Source: Vogesella aquatica (GTDB lineage Bacteria > Pseudomonadota > Gammaproteobacteria > Burkholderiales > Chromobacteriaceae). From it: a DNA stretch of 64,000 nucleotides. Numbering within the stretch: the stretch's first letter is position 1; every line of letters begins with the position of its first letter. The notes beneath the pieces were generated by a model, which worked only from the letters and a program-made list of their open reading frames with translations, was not told the origin of the DNA and did no database searches. Positions 16,271 through 24,183 of this stretch are shown one piece after another. A program made the translations under genes and the position numbers. The DNA is taken from assembly GCF_028548455.1 (NCBI RefSeq), contig NZ_JAQQLF010000012.1, forward strand, positions 80,250-144,249. Direction: 5' to 3'.

Positions 16271-19093
16271 ATGACCATGGAACTTGCCAAAAGCTACGAG
16301 CCGGGCGACATCGAACGTCGCTGGTACGATCAATGGGAACAGTCCGGCTATTTCAAGCCGCACATGGATACCACCAAGCCGTCCTTTGCCATCCAGCTGC
16401 CGCCACCCAACGTGACCGGCACCCTGCACATGGGCCACGCCTTCAACCAGACCATCATGGATGGCCTGACCCGTTACTACCGCATGAAGGGCGACAACAC
16501 GGTGTGGATTCCGGGTACCGACCACGCCGGTATCGCCACCCAGATCGTGGTAGAGCGCCAGCTGGCCGAGCAGGGCATCAGCCGCTTCGACCTGGGCCGC
16601 GACGCCTTTACCGCCAAGGTATGGGAATGGAAAGAAAAATCCGGCGGCACCATCACCAGCCAGATGCGCCGTGTCGGCTGCTCGGTAGACTGGGGCCGTG
16701 AATACTTCACCATGGACGACGTGCGCGCCGACGTGGTCACCGAAGTATTCGTGCGCCTGTTCGAGCAAGGCCTGATCTACCGTGGCAAGCGCCTGTCCAA
16801 CTGGGATGCCAAGCTGGGCACCGCCATCTCCGACCTCGAAGTGGTTTCCGAGGAAGAAGACGGCCACATGTGGCACATCAAATACCCGGTAGTGGGCAGC
16901 GACGAGTTCATCACCGTGGCCACCACCCGCCCGGAAACGCTGCTCGGCGACGTAGCCGTGGCGGTGAACCCCACCGACGAACGCTTTGCCCACCTGGTAG
17001 GCAAGCTGGTCGAGCTGCCGCTTACCGGCCGCCAGATTCCGGTGATTGCCGACGAATACGTGGATAAAGAATTCGGCACCGGCTTCGTCAAGATCACCCC
17101 GGCGCACGACTTCAACGACTACGAAGTCGGCAAGCGCCACAGCACCCAGCTGATCAACGTGATGAGCCTGGACGCCACCATCCTGGCCAAAGCGCAAGTA
17201 TTCGGCTTTGACGGCAGCGCCCAGGGCAGCATCGAGCTGCCGGCCGCCTACGCTGGCCTGTCCACCGCCGACGCGCGCAAAGCCATGCTGGCCGACCTGC
17301 AAGCCCAGGGCCTGCTGCTGGAAACCAAACCGCACAAACTGATGGTGCCGCGCGGCGACCGTACCGGTACCGTGATCGAGCCGCTGCTCACCGACCAATG
17401 GTTCGTGGCGATGAGCAAAGTGGGCGAGGGCGACGCCACCGGCCAGTCCATCGCGCAAAAAGCCATCGACGCTGTGGCCAGCGGCGAAGTGCGCTTCATC
17501 CCGGAAAACTGGGTCAACACCTACAACCAGTGGATGAACAACATCCAGGACTGGTGCATCAGCCGCCAGCTGTGGTGGGGCCACCAGATTCCGGCCTGGT
17601 ACGACGAAGACGGCAACATCTACGTTGGCCGCACCGAAGCCGAAGCCCAGGCCAAAGCGCCGGGCAAGACCCTGCGTCGCGAACAGGACGTACTGGACAC
17701 CTGGTTCAGCTCCGCGCTGGTGCCGTTCTCCACCCTGGGTTGGCCGCAAGACACGCCGGATCTCAACGCCTTTGTTACCAGCAACGTGCTGGTCACCGGC
17801 TACGAAATCATCTTCTTCTGGGTTGCCCGGATGATCATGATGACCAAGCACTTCACCGGCAAAGTACCGTTCCGTGACGTTTACATCCACGGCATGGTGC
17901 GCGACCACGAAGGCAAGAAGATGTCCAAGTCGGAAGGCAACGTCATCGACCCGGTCGACCTGATCGACGGCATCGCGCTGGGCCCGCTGGTAGAAAAACG
18001 CACCACCGGCCTGCGCCGCCCGGAAAAAGCCCCGGCCATCGCCAAAGCCACCGAAAAGCTGTTCCCGGACGGCATCCCGGCCTACGGCACCGACGCGCTG
18101 CGCTTCACCATGGCCAGCTACGCCACGCTGGGCCGCTCGGTGAACTTCGACTTCAAACGCGCCGAAGGCTACCGCAACTTCTGCAACAAGCTGTGGAACG
18201 CCACCCGCTTCGTGATGATGAACGTGGAAGGCAAAGACTGCGGCCAGGACGAAACCCTGCCGCTGGAATTCAGCTTTGTCGACCAGTGGATCATCGGCCG
18301 CCTGCAGCAAGCCGAAGCCGACGTGACCAACGCGCTGGAAACCTACCGCTTCGACCTGGCCGCCCAGATCATCTACGAATTCATCTGGAACGAGTACTGC
18401 GACTGGTACGTGGAGCTGGCCAAGGTACAGCTGCAAACCGGTAACGAAGCGCAGCAGCGCGCCACCCGCCGCACCATCGTGCGCGTGCTGGAAGTCGCCC
18501 TGCGCCTCACCCACCCGCTGATGCCGTTCATCACCGAAGAGCTGTGGCAAACCGTGGCCCCGCTGGCCAACGCCAAGCACACCGACAGCATCATGCTGGC
18601 GCAGTGGCCTGTCGCCGTGCCGGAGAAGATCAATGCCGCGGCCAACGCGCGCATGGACGCCTTCAAGGACATGGTAAACGCCGTGCGTAACCTGCGCGGC
18701 GAAATGGGCATCGGCCCGGCGGTAAAAGCGCCGCTGTTCATCGAAACCGCCGACGCCAGCATCGCCGACTTCGTGCCCTACCTGAAGCTGCTGGCCCGCC
18801 TGACCGAAGGCAGCATCGTGGCCGCCCTGCCAGCCGATGACGCGCCGGTAGCCATGTCCGGCAACGCCCGCCTGATGCTGAAGGTGGAAGTGGACAAAGC
18901 CGCCGAAACCGCCCGCCTCACCAAAGAGCAGGGCAAGGTGGAAGCGGAGCTGGCCAAGCTCACCGCCAAGCTGGAGAAACCGGGCTACATCGATAAAGCC
19001 CCGGCGCATCTGGTAGAGCGCGACAAGGCGCAGCTGGCAGAGCTGAATGACAAGTTGGAGAAGGTGAAGGCGCAGCTCGCTAAGTTGGCTTGA
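16271..19093 (+). CDS. valS: valyl-tRNA synthetase
   Basis: A class I aminoacyl-tRNA synthetase of about 940 residues that charges tRNA-Val and edits Thr-tRNA. The HIGH motif is [15 protein letters not shown] and the KMSKS motif is [14 protein letters not shown]. The CP1 editing insertion ([15 protein letters not shown]) and the C-terminal coiled coil ([26 protein letters not shown]) are both present. The start is 16271 or 16277; the leader has no strong ribosome site. The gene is monocistronic with a strong terminator. Two motif words are in frame at about 17623 and 17748. Confidence 0.97.
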   Translation: MTMELAKSYEPGDIERRWYDQWEQSGYFKPHMDTTKPSFAIQLPPPNVTGTLHMGHAFNQTIMDGLTRYYRMKGDNTVWIPGTDHAGIATQIVVERQLAEQGISRFDLGRDAFTAKVWEWKEKSGGTITSQMRRVGCSVDWGREYFTMDDVRADVVTEVFVRLFEQGLIYRGKRLSNWDAKLGTAISDLEVVSEEEDGHMWHIKYPVVGSDEFITVATTRPETLLGDVAVAVNPTDERFAHLVGKLVELPLTGRQIPVIADEYVDKEFGTGFVKITPAHDFNDYEVGKRHSTQLINVMSLDATILAKAQVFGFDGSAQGSIELPAAYAGLSTADARKAMLADLQAQGLLLETKPHKLMVPRGDRTGTVIEPLLTDQWFVAMSKVGEGDATGQSIAQKAIDAVASGEVRFIPENWVNTYNQWMNNIQDWCISRQLWWGHQIPAWYDEDGNIYVGRTEAEAQAKAPGKTLRREQDVLDTWFSSALVPFSTLGWPQDTPDLNAFVTSNVLVTGYEIIFFWVARMIMMTKHFTGKVPFRDVYIHGMVRDHEGKKMSKSEGNVIDPVDLIDGIALGPLVEKRTTGLRRPEKAPAIAKATEKLFPDGIPAYGTDALRFTMASYATLGRSVNFDFKRAEGYRNFCNKLWNATRFVMMNVEGKDCGQDETLPLEFSFVDQWIIGRLQQAEADVTNALETYRFDLAAQIIYEFIWNEYCDWYVELAKVQLQTGNEAQQRATRRTIVRVLEVALRLTHPLMPFITEELWQTVAPLANAKHTDSIMLAQWPVAVPEKINAAANARMDAFKDMVNAVRNLRGEMGIGPAVKAPLFIETADASIADFVPYLKLLARLTEGSIVAALPADDAPVAMSGNARLMLKVEVDKAAETARLTKEQGKVEAELAKLTAKLEKPGYIDKAPAHLVERDKAQLAELNDKLEKVKAQLAKLA

Positions 19094-19114
19094 TAGCGCG
19101 TTGTCATTCGTGAT

Positions 19115-19150
19115 AAAACCCCCGTCATCGAAAGGTGGCGGGGGTTTTTT
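19115..19150 (+). terminator. valS terminator
   Basis: AAAACCCCCG and CGGGGGTTTTTT flank a GC-poor loop, 22 nt after the valS stop. Confidence 0.88.
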
Positions 19151-19167
19151 ATGTGGTTAGGTAATTT

Positions 19168-19923
19168 ATGAGAAATTATTTGAGCTGCGATAATTATCAA
19201 GATGCAATCAGGTCGCTGTCAATTTTCTATGGCGTTGATTATGCTGCGATAGCTAATATGGTCGAGCGTGATTGGCCGGCCGTCTTGCCTAGTAGTGTTG
19301 AATATTGTGAATTTCTTGATGAGAGATTGCACTTCATATTTATGAGTTACCTTGGCATTGCTAATTTCCCTGATGCTATGTTTGATGTTGCATTTTATCA
19401 TCGTACTAGATTTGATGGGCATGAGGAATGGTTTGATCAGGGTGTCTTAAATGCACAAGATGGTGTTGTTGCTTTCTTTAAAAAAATTGAACCAGAGCTA
19501 TCGATGTATTCTTGGTTTGATTTGGTGAGATCAAGATCAATCGCAAATGTGATTGATAGAAATCGTTGTGAGATCAATAGAGGCCCTCATGCCTACGACA
19601 CTTTCTTTGATGCCGCTTATGGGCAAGGTCGTTTAAACTTTGATGTTCCTGAGTTTGCTTTGACTAGTACGGGATTTTGTGTTGAAGAATTCGTTGTTTT
19701 TTGCAGGGAAAGGCTGAAGCCTGTTATTGTTAAATTTTTGGCGAAACCTGTTTCTTTAAGTAGATATATTTTAAGTTTGTGGTTTTTTGTTTTTCGGGAA
19801 AAATTTGGTTTGGAAGGCGATCCGTTGTATTTCAATTTTTACGGCGGAGGTGCTTGCGTACCAAATGAGAAGATTGTGGAGTTGATTATTGATTTTGATT
19901 TGAGAGCGTGTAGATTGGGCTGA
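19168..19923 (+). CDS. AT-rich orphan protein of unknown function
   Basis: A 251-residue protein I cannot assign to a family. Base use is plainly different from its neighbours: roughly 40% GC by eye, with many TTT, GAT, ATT and AGA codons. This points to recent acquisition. It has no signal peptide or clear membrane helix and appears cytoplasmic. Segments that could be functional are AFYHRTRFDGHEEWFDQGVL (about 75-94), INRGPHAYDTFFDAAYGQG (about 133-151) and DVPEFAL. The ribosome site (TTAGG) is weak. It starts 18 nt after the valS terminator, and its stop codon lies inside the next repeat. Singletons of this kind are often immunity, effector or defence genes, but nothing here proves that. 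Confidence 0.7.
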   Translation: MRNYLSCDNYQDAIRSLSIFYGVDYAAIANMVERDWPAVLPSSVEYCEFLDERLHFIFMSYLGIANFPDAMFDVAFYHRTRFDGHEEWFDQGVLNAQDGVVAFFKKIEPELSMYSWFDLVRSRSIANVIDRNRCEINRGPHAYDTFFDAAYGQGRLNFDVPEFALTSTGFCVEEFVVFCRERLKPVIVKFLAKPVSLSRYILSLWFFVFREKFGLEGDPLYFNFYGGGACVPNEKIVELIIDFDLRACRLG

Positions 19924-20000
19924 ATGAAATGAAGCCCAACGTTTGCCGCGCCCGCAAGGTTGGCCGCATGCCGTCACGGTATGGCGGCCAACCTTTTTGT
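19917..20000 (+). repeat. island repeat copy A with long hairpin
   Basis: The unit runs GGGCTGAATGAAATGAAGCCC, then CGCGCCCGCAAGG, then a hairpin in which AAGGTTGGCCGCATGCCGT pairs with ACGGTATGGCGGCCAACCTT. It is nearly identical to 21133-21216. The outer stem is built from two inverted copies of the window-wide word. It includes the stop codon of the upstream ORF. Confidence 0.8.
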
Positions 20001-20051
20001 TTTGTGTGCCGCTGCGCGGCGTAATTGCATGCCGCTTTCCGCGCGGCGGCG

Positions 20052-20087
20052 GGGTACTTTCTTTTGCCTCGCCAAAAGAAAGTACCC
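20052..20087. repeat. 15-bp perfect hairpin
   Basis: GGGTACTTTCTTTTG and CAAAAGAAAGTACCC flank a 6-nt loop. It abuts the inverted copy of the dispersed intergenic repeat. This hairpin commonly accompanies that repeat in other proteobacteria (from recall). Confidence 0.75.
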
Positions 20088-20098
20088 AAAGAAAAGGC

Positions 20099-20243
20099 GA
20101 CCCGGGGCTGCTCGAAACCCCGTGCCAAACGGCCCGCCCCAGGCGCCGCCGAACTCGCCCCTTGCTAACGGCGCGGGGCTCAGACAAATCGGCGTCTTAA
20201 AACCTGGGGCAAACCGTTTGACCCGGCTCGCGCCAACGGGATG
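20099..20243 (-). repeat. dispersed intergenic repeat, copy 2
   Basis: Reverse-oriented copy of the 14501-14690 unit. Shared words include CATCCCGTTGGCGCGAGCC, CCCCAGGTTTTAAGACGCC and GAGTTCGGCGGCGCC. Identity to copy 1 looks above 85% over the central 120 bp. Confidence 0.72.
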
Positions 20244-20276
20244 TGGCGGCGCCGGTGCGGTAGTGGTTTGACGTAG

Positions 20277-20306
20277 GGTGGGCAAAAACCGGAGGTTGTG
20301 CCCACC
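20277..20306. repeat. GGTGGGCA/TGCCCACC hairpin repeat
   Basis: The 8-bp inverted repeat has a 14-nt loop and is preceded by GTAG. The same TAGGGTGGGCA half-unit appears at about 35929. This is a REP-like intergenic word. Confidence 0.6.
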
Positions 20307-20310
20307 ATGT

Positions 20311-20380
20311 AAATGAAGCCCAACGTTCACTGCGCCCTGTGCGGTTGGCCGCAAACATTTACGGTACTGCGGCCAACTTT
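20311..20380 (+). repeat. island repeat copy B
   Basis: A diverged copy of the 19917-20000 unit. It begins AAATGAAGCCCAACGTT and continues to GGTTGGCCGCA paired with TGCGGCCAAC over a 14-nt loop. Confidence 0.7.
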
Positions 20381-20470
20381 GTGCTGCGACCCATGCCCCC
20401 TTGGGGAGCGCCGGTAAAAAGTCTGCCGCAAGGATTGTGCTGAGCGAATCAAAGATTCGCACGCGCAAGC

Positions 20471-20602
20471 GGCCGATTTGTTTGAGCCCGGAGCCGTTAG
20501 CGTAGGGCGAGTTCGGCAGCGCCTTGCGGTGGGCTTTTTGCCGGGGTTTCGCGGACCGCGGGGGCGAGGGGGGATGAAAGGGGGCGGCGACCCGCCCCCT
20601 TC
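20471..20602 (+). repeat. dispersed intergenic repeat, copy 3
   Basis: Direct copy of the GATTTGTTTGAGC unit, more diverged. It contains CCGATTTGTTTGAGCCC, GCCGTTAGCG, GCGAGTTCGGCAGCGCC and a terminal GGGGGCGGC/GCCCCC block. Confidence 0.7.
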
Positions 20603-20718
20603 CTGCCTTATTCCCTCGCGACGCTACGCTTGTCTCGCTCGGTCACGGGCGGAACCGGCTGTAACTATCATCCGCGTAGCGGATTCAAGACCTGCTATGT
20701 CATTGCACGAAAAAATGA

Positions 20719-20758
20719 AAGGTTGGCCGCATACTTTCACGGTATGGCGGCCAACCTT
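20719..20758. repeat. island hairpin copy D
   Basis: AAGGTTGGCCGCATAC pairs with GGTATGGCGGCCAACCTT around a short loop. It matches the hairpin part of copies A and C but lacks their left flank. Confidence 0.75.
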
Positions 20759-20768
20759 GCTTTAACGT

Positions 20769-21122
20769 TTGGTTACCCACCCAGGCCTTGTTGCAACAGA
20801 CTGCGCGTGGCTGGGCGGGTACGCTGCTGTTTTGATCGGGATGGCCATGGAAAAAAGCAGGTGGTACCGGGCGGTGGGCTGGGTGGTGTTGCTAAACTTG
20901 TTGGGTGTGGCCGGGGTGGTGTGGCTGGCGCGTCAGCAGGGAGCTACTGTGTCTGCCAGCATGGCGGAGGCGCTACTGTGTTTGTTGATGTCTGTATTGT
21001 ATGGCTGCCTGGCGATTGTGGCGGCACGGCGGCGTCTGGGGGAAAACTGCATGGTGCTGGCGGTGGCCTTGGTGATGGGTAACTGGCTGGGGCTGGCGCT
21101 GTTGGATTGGTGGCTGAGCTAG
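20769..21122 (+). CDS. small hypothetical membrane protein
   Basis: A protein of up to 117 residues, read from a TTG at 20769; an ATG at 20841 is the alternative. It is hydrophobic throughout with about three to four predicted helices (WLGGYAAVLIGMAM, AVGWVVLLNLLGVAGVVWLA, ALLCLLMSVLYGCLAIVAA, MVLAVALVMGNWLGLALLDWWL) and a basic turn ARRRLGEN. I do not recognise a family. It lies between two hairpin repeats and may be a minor or decaying gene, although its codon use and helix pattern argue that it is coding. Confidence 0.55.
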   Translation: MVTHPGLVATDCAWLGGYAAVLIGMAMEKSRWYRAVGWVVLLNLLGVAGVVWLARQQGATVSASMAEALLCLLMSVLYGCLAIVAARRRLGENCMVLAVALVMGNWLGLALLDWWLS

Positions 21123-21132
21123 CGCGTAGCAT

Positions 21133-21216
21133 GGGCTGAATGAAATGAAGCCCAACGTTTACCGCGCCCGCAAGGTTGGCCGCATGCCGTCACGGTGTCG
21201 CGGCCAACCTTTTGTT
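21133..21216 (+). repeat. island repeat copy C
   Basis: Nearly identical to copy A (GGGCTGAATGAAATGAAGCCC..CGCGCCCGCAAGG). AAGGTTGGCCGCATGCCGT faces CACGGTGTCGCGGCCAACCTT, and the same TTTTGTTTTGTGTGCCGCTG right flank follows. Confidence 0.8.
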
Positions 21217-21322
21217 TTGTGTGCCGCTGGGTGGCGTGCTTTTTTGCTGCCGGCACGCCGCTGCCGTGATGGCTTGTGCAAAATTTCGATATGATAGTGC
21301 CGGATGCCATTCGGGATGCGCC

Positions 21323-22075
21323 ATGCTCAAACCGGTACTTTCATGCTTGCTGCTGCTATTGCCGTGCGCGCACGGCCTGGCCTTGCGTATTGCTACCGGC
21401 GAGCTGCCACCCTACGCCACGCAGGCGCGGCCGGATCAGGGGGTGGCGCTGCAGATTGTGCGCCGTGCCTTTGCGCTGGCGGGTCATCAGGTGGAATACC
21501 AGTTCATGCCGTGGACGCGGGCGCTGGAGGAAAGCGCCAACGGCCGTTGGGATGCTACGGCGTACTGGGGGAATAACCCCGAGCGTAATGCCCGCTTTCT
21601 TGCTAGCGATACCGTGCTGGTCGAGCAGTGGGTGTTTGTGCATCGCCGTGACATGCGCTTTGACTGGAATACGCTGGCGGACCTGCAGCCTTACCGCCTG
21701 GCGATTATTGCCAATTACACCTACACGCCCGAAATGTGGCAGCTGCTGCACCAGGGCCGGCTGCAAGGGGATGCCACGCCGGATGATCTGCTGGCTTTGC
21801 GCAAGCTGCTGGCGCGGCGGGTGGAGGTGGTGCCGATAGAGCGTAATGTGGCGTGCTACTTGCTGGCCCGGCATTTTCGCCCGGCCGAGGCCGAGAAACT
21901 GCAGGTTCACCCGCGCTTGCTCACCGATCGCTTTACTACCCATTTATTGTTGCCCAGGCGGCAGCCGGCCAGTGCCGCCTTGCTGGCAGATTTCAACCGT
22001 GGTTTGCAGCAGCTAAAAGCGAGTGGCGAGCATGCGCGCCTGTTGAAGGGGGTGGGCTGCCCGCGTGGCTGGTAG
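21323..22075 (+). CDS. periplasmic solute-binding protein, family 3-like
   Basis: A 250-residue secreted protein. The signal peptide MLKPVLSCLLLLLPCAHGLA precedes the family-3 opening LRIATGELPPYA and MPWTRALEESANGRWDAT. This resembles single-domain binding proteins related to amino-acid ABC transport, but no permease or ATPase gene is adjacent, so it may be an orphan sensor or scavenger. The start at 21323 is set by the signal peptide. It ends before a bidirectional terminator shared with the tRNA genes. Confidence 0.8.
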   Translation: MLKPVLSCLLLLLPCAHGLALRIATGELPPYATQARPDQGVALQIVRRAFALAGHQVEYQFMPWTRALEESANGRWDATAYWGNNPERNARFLASDTVLVEQWVFVHRRDMRFDWNTLADLQPYRLAIIANYTYTPEMWQLLHQGRLQGDATPDDLLALRKLLARRVEVVPIERNVACYLLARHFRPAEAEKLQVHPRLLTDRFTTHLLLPRRQPASAALLADFNRGLQQLKASGEHARLLKGVGCPRGW

Positions 22076-22106
22076 CTGTGGGCGGGGCGCTGCTTGTGCA
22101 CCATGC

Positions 22107-22137
22107 AAAAAGCCCGCTGCTTGCGCAACGGGCTTTT
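22107..22137. terminator. bidirectional terminator
   Basis: AAAAAGCCCG and CGGGCTTTT form the stem. It serves the binding-protein gene on the plus strand and the tRNA pair on the minus strand. Confidence 0.8.
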
Positions 22138-22141
22138 GTCT

Positions 22142-22217
22142 TGGCGTCCCCACGGGGATTCGAACCCCGGTTACCGCCGTGAAAGGGCGATGTCCTAGGC
22201 CTCTAGACGATGGGGAC
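22142..22217 (-). tRNA. tRNA-Glu (UUC)
   Basis: A 76-nt cloverleaf on the minus strand. The acceptor is GTCCCCA/TGGGGAC with encoded CCA, the anticodon loop is CTTTCAC with UUC, and the T-arm is GGTTCGAATCC. It is the second gene of a two-tRNA transcript, 42 nt after tRNA-Ala. Confidence 0.96.
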
Positions 22218-22259
22218 TTATCCATCAAACCCGCCTTGCGGCAGATTTTTGTCTGTTAG

Positions 22260-22335
<76 letters not shown>

Positions 22336-22379
22336 ACTGAGGCGTTACCGCGTTGTGTGTTGGTCACAACGTGGGGCGC

Positions 22380-22408
22380 ATAATAGACGCCCGTTTTGGG
22401 TGTGTCAA
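22380..22408 (-). promoter_or_regulatory. tRNA operon promoter
   Basis: On the minus strand, TTGACA (22408-22403) and TATTAT (22385-22380) are 17 nt apart. This near-consensus sigma-70 promoter lies about 45 nt before tRNA-Ala. Confidence 0.85.
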
Positions 22409-22504
22409 GCGTGGCGCTGCATTTTTTTCGATAAACGGCCGCTGCTGCGGTTTGCCGCCTTCTTGCCTTTATAATGCGCGCTTTGATTCTGCCAGGTGCG
22501 TGCC

Positions 22505-23341
22505 ATGTCGGTAGGGCATTACGAAAACTTTCCGGTGGGTTCCATCCTGCTGCCACGGCGCATGCGCCGGGCGGTACACGCCATCTACCACTTTGCCCGC
22601 TACGCCGACGATATTGCCGACGAGGGCGACGCCCAGCCGGCACAAAGGTTGGCCGCACTGCAGGCGCTACGCGACGAGCTGGGCCGTATCGAGGCCGGGC
22701 AGGCGCCGCACACGGCGCTGATGCAGCGCCTGGCGGGGGTTATCGCCGAGTACACGCTGCCACTGGCGCCGTTTTACGACCTGCTGTCGGCGTTTAGCCA
22801 GGACGTGGAAAAAACGCGCTACCAGAATTTTGCCGAGCTGGTGGACTACTGCCGCCGTTCGGCCAACCCGGTGGGGCGGCTGATGCTGCACCTGTACGGC
22901 GAGCACGACCCGCGCAGCGTGGCCATGTCGGACGGCATCTGTACCGCGCTGCAGCTGATCAACTTCTGGCAGGATGTGGCGGTAGATTGGGACAAAGGCC
23001 GCGTGTATATCCCGCAGGAGGACCTGGCGCGTTTTCGCGTGGCCGAGGCGCAGATCGCCGCGCGCGATGCCGGCGGCGTGTGGCCCATGCTGATGGACAA
23101 AGAAGTGAAACGTGCGCTGGCCATGCTGGAAGCCGGCTCGCCGCTGGCGCTCAAGCTCAAAGGCCGCCTGGGGCTGGAGCTGCGCATGATTGTGCTGGGT
23201 GGCGAGCGCATACTGAAAAAGATTCACGACGCCCGTGGCGATGTGCTCACGCAGCGCCCGGTGCTGGTGTGGAAAGACTGGCTGTACATTATCTGGAAAG
23301 CGTTTAGCGCGCCGTACAGCAAAAAGAGGAGGCGGGCGTGA
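22505..23341 (+). CDS. hpnC: squalene synthase HpnC
   Basis: A protein of about 278 residues of the squalene/phytoene synthase fold. In the HpnCDE route HpnC converts presqualene diphosphate to hydroxysqualene. The family opening HYENFPVGSILLPRRMRRAVHAIYHFARYADDIADEGD contains the first Asp-rich site, and INFWQDVAVDWDKGRVYIP contains the second. The start is ATG 22505, though a GTG at 22496 is possible. It is the first gene of a tightly overlapping hpnCDE cluster. An in-frame AAGGTTGGCCGCA is at 22645. Confidence 0.93.
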   Translation: MSVGHYENFPVGSILLPRRMRRAVHAIYHFARYADDIADEGDAQPAQRLAALQALRDELGRIEAGQAPHTALMQRLAGVIAEYTLPLAPFYDLLSAFSQDVEKTRYQNFAELVDYCRRSANPVGRLMLHLYGEHDPRSVAMSDGICTALQLINFWQDVAVDWDKGRVYIPQEDLARFRVAEAQIAARDAGGVWPMLMDKEVKRALAMLEAGSPLALKLKGRLGLELRMIVLGGERILKKIHDARGDVLTQRPVLVWKDWLYIIWKAFSAPYSKKRRRA

Positions 23342-24183
23342 CCCCCCAACAATATTGCGAAGACAAAGCGGCGAAAAGCGGCTCCAGCTTCTATAGCAGT
23401 TTCCGTTACCTGCCGGCCGACAAGCGCGATGCCATGGTGGCGTTGTACGCCTTCTGCCGCGAGGTGGACGACGTGGTCGACGAGATTCACGACGACAACG
23501 TGGCGCGTACCACGCTGGCGTGGTGGCGCACCGAGCTGGCGGCGCTGTACGAGGGCACGCCCACGCACCCGGTGATGCAGGCGCTCAAGCCGCACGTGGC
23601 GGCGTTCGACCTGCCGCAAGCGTGGCTGGCCGAGATTATCGACGGCATGCAGATGGACCTGGACGTGCCGCGCTACAGCCGCTACAGCGACCTGCAGCTG
23701 TACTGCCACCGCGTGGCCGGCGTAGTGGGGCAGCTGTCGGCGCAGATTTTCGGCTACACCGACCGCGCCACGCTGAAATACGCGCACGAGCTGGGGCTGG
23801 CGTTCCAGCTGACCAATATCATCCGCGACGTGGGCGAAGACGCGCGCCGTGGCCGCCTGTACCTGCCGGTGGAAGACCTGCAGCGCTTTGGCGTACCCGC
23901 CGCCGACATCATGGCCTACAAAGAGTCGCCGGAGTTTGACGCGCTGATGCGCTTCCAGATCCAGCGCGCGCGCGAAAGCTACCACAAGGCTTGGCAGCTG
24001 TTGCCGGCGGCCGACCGCAAGGCGCAGCGCATCGGCCTGGTAATGGCGGCCATCTACCGCGCCACGCTGGACGAAATCGAGCTGGATGGCCCGCGCAAGG
24101 TGCTGAACCAGCGCCTGTCGCTGTCCCCCGGCCGCAAGCTGTGGCTGGCGTGGAAAACCGCCACCTTCGGCTACAAGCCTTGA
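23338..24183 (+). CDS. hpnD: presqualene diphosphate synthase HpnD
   Basis: A 281-residue prenyltransferase-fold enzyme that joins two farnesyl diphosphates into presqualene diphosphate. First Asp-rich motif: YAFCREVDDVVDEIHD. Second: QLTNIIRDVGEDARRGRLYLP. It starts with GTG that overlaps the hpnC stop by 4 nt (GTGA), indicating coupled translation. IspA, which makes its substrate, is encoded at 11.1 kb. Confidence 0.94.
   Translation: MTPQQYCEDKAAKSGSSFYSSFRYLPADKRDAMVALYAFCREVDDVVDEIHDDNVARTTLAWWRTELAALYEGTPTHPVMQALKPHVAAFDLPQAWLAEIIDGMQMDLDVPRYSRYSDLQLYCHRVAGVVGQLSAQIFGYTDRATLKYAHELGLAFQLTNIIRDVGEDARRGRLYLPVEDLQRFGVPAADIMAYKESPEFDALMRFQIQRARESYHKAWQLLPAADRKAQRIGLVMAAIYRATLDEIELDGPRKVLNQRLSLSPGRKLWLAWKTATFGYKP

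Noticed and set aside
16238..19009. Long 923-codon open frame antisense to valS
   Set aside because: It is the mirror of a GC-rich gene with strong third-position bias; the sense strand has all the synthetase motifs.
19943..20765. ORFs across the repeat island
   Set aside because: Reading frames are open only because the repeats are GC-rich; the same frames recur wherever the repeats occur.
22451..22475. Sigma-70 promoter for hpnC at TATAAT 22470
   Set aside because: The -10 is perfect but no acceptable -35 lies 16-18 nt upstream, so it was not listed as a promoter.
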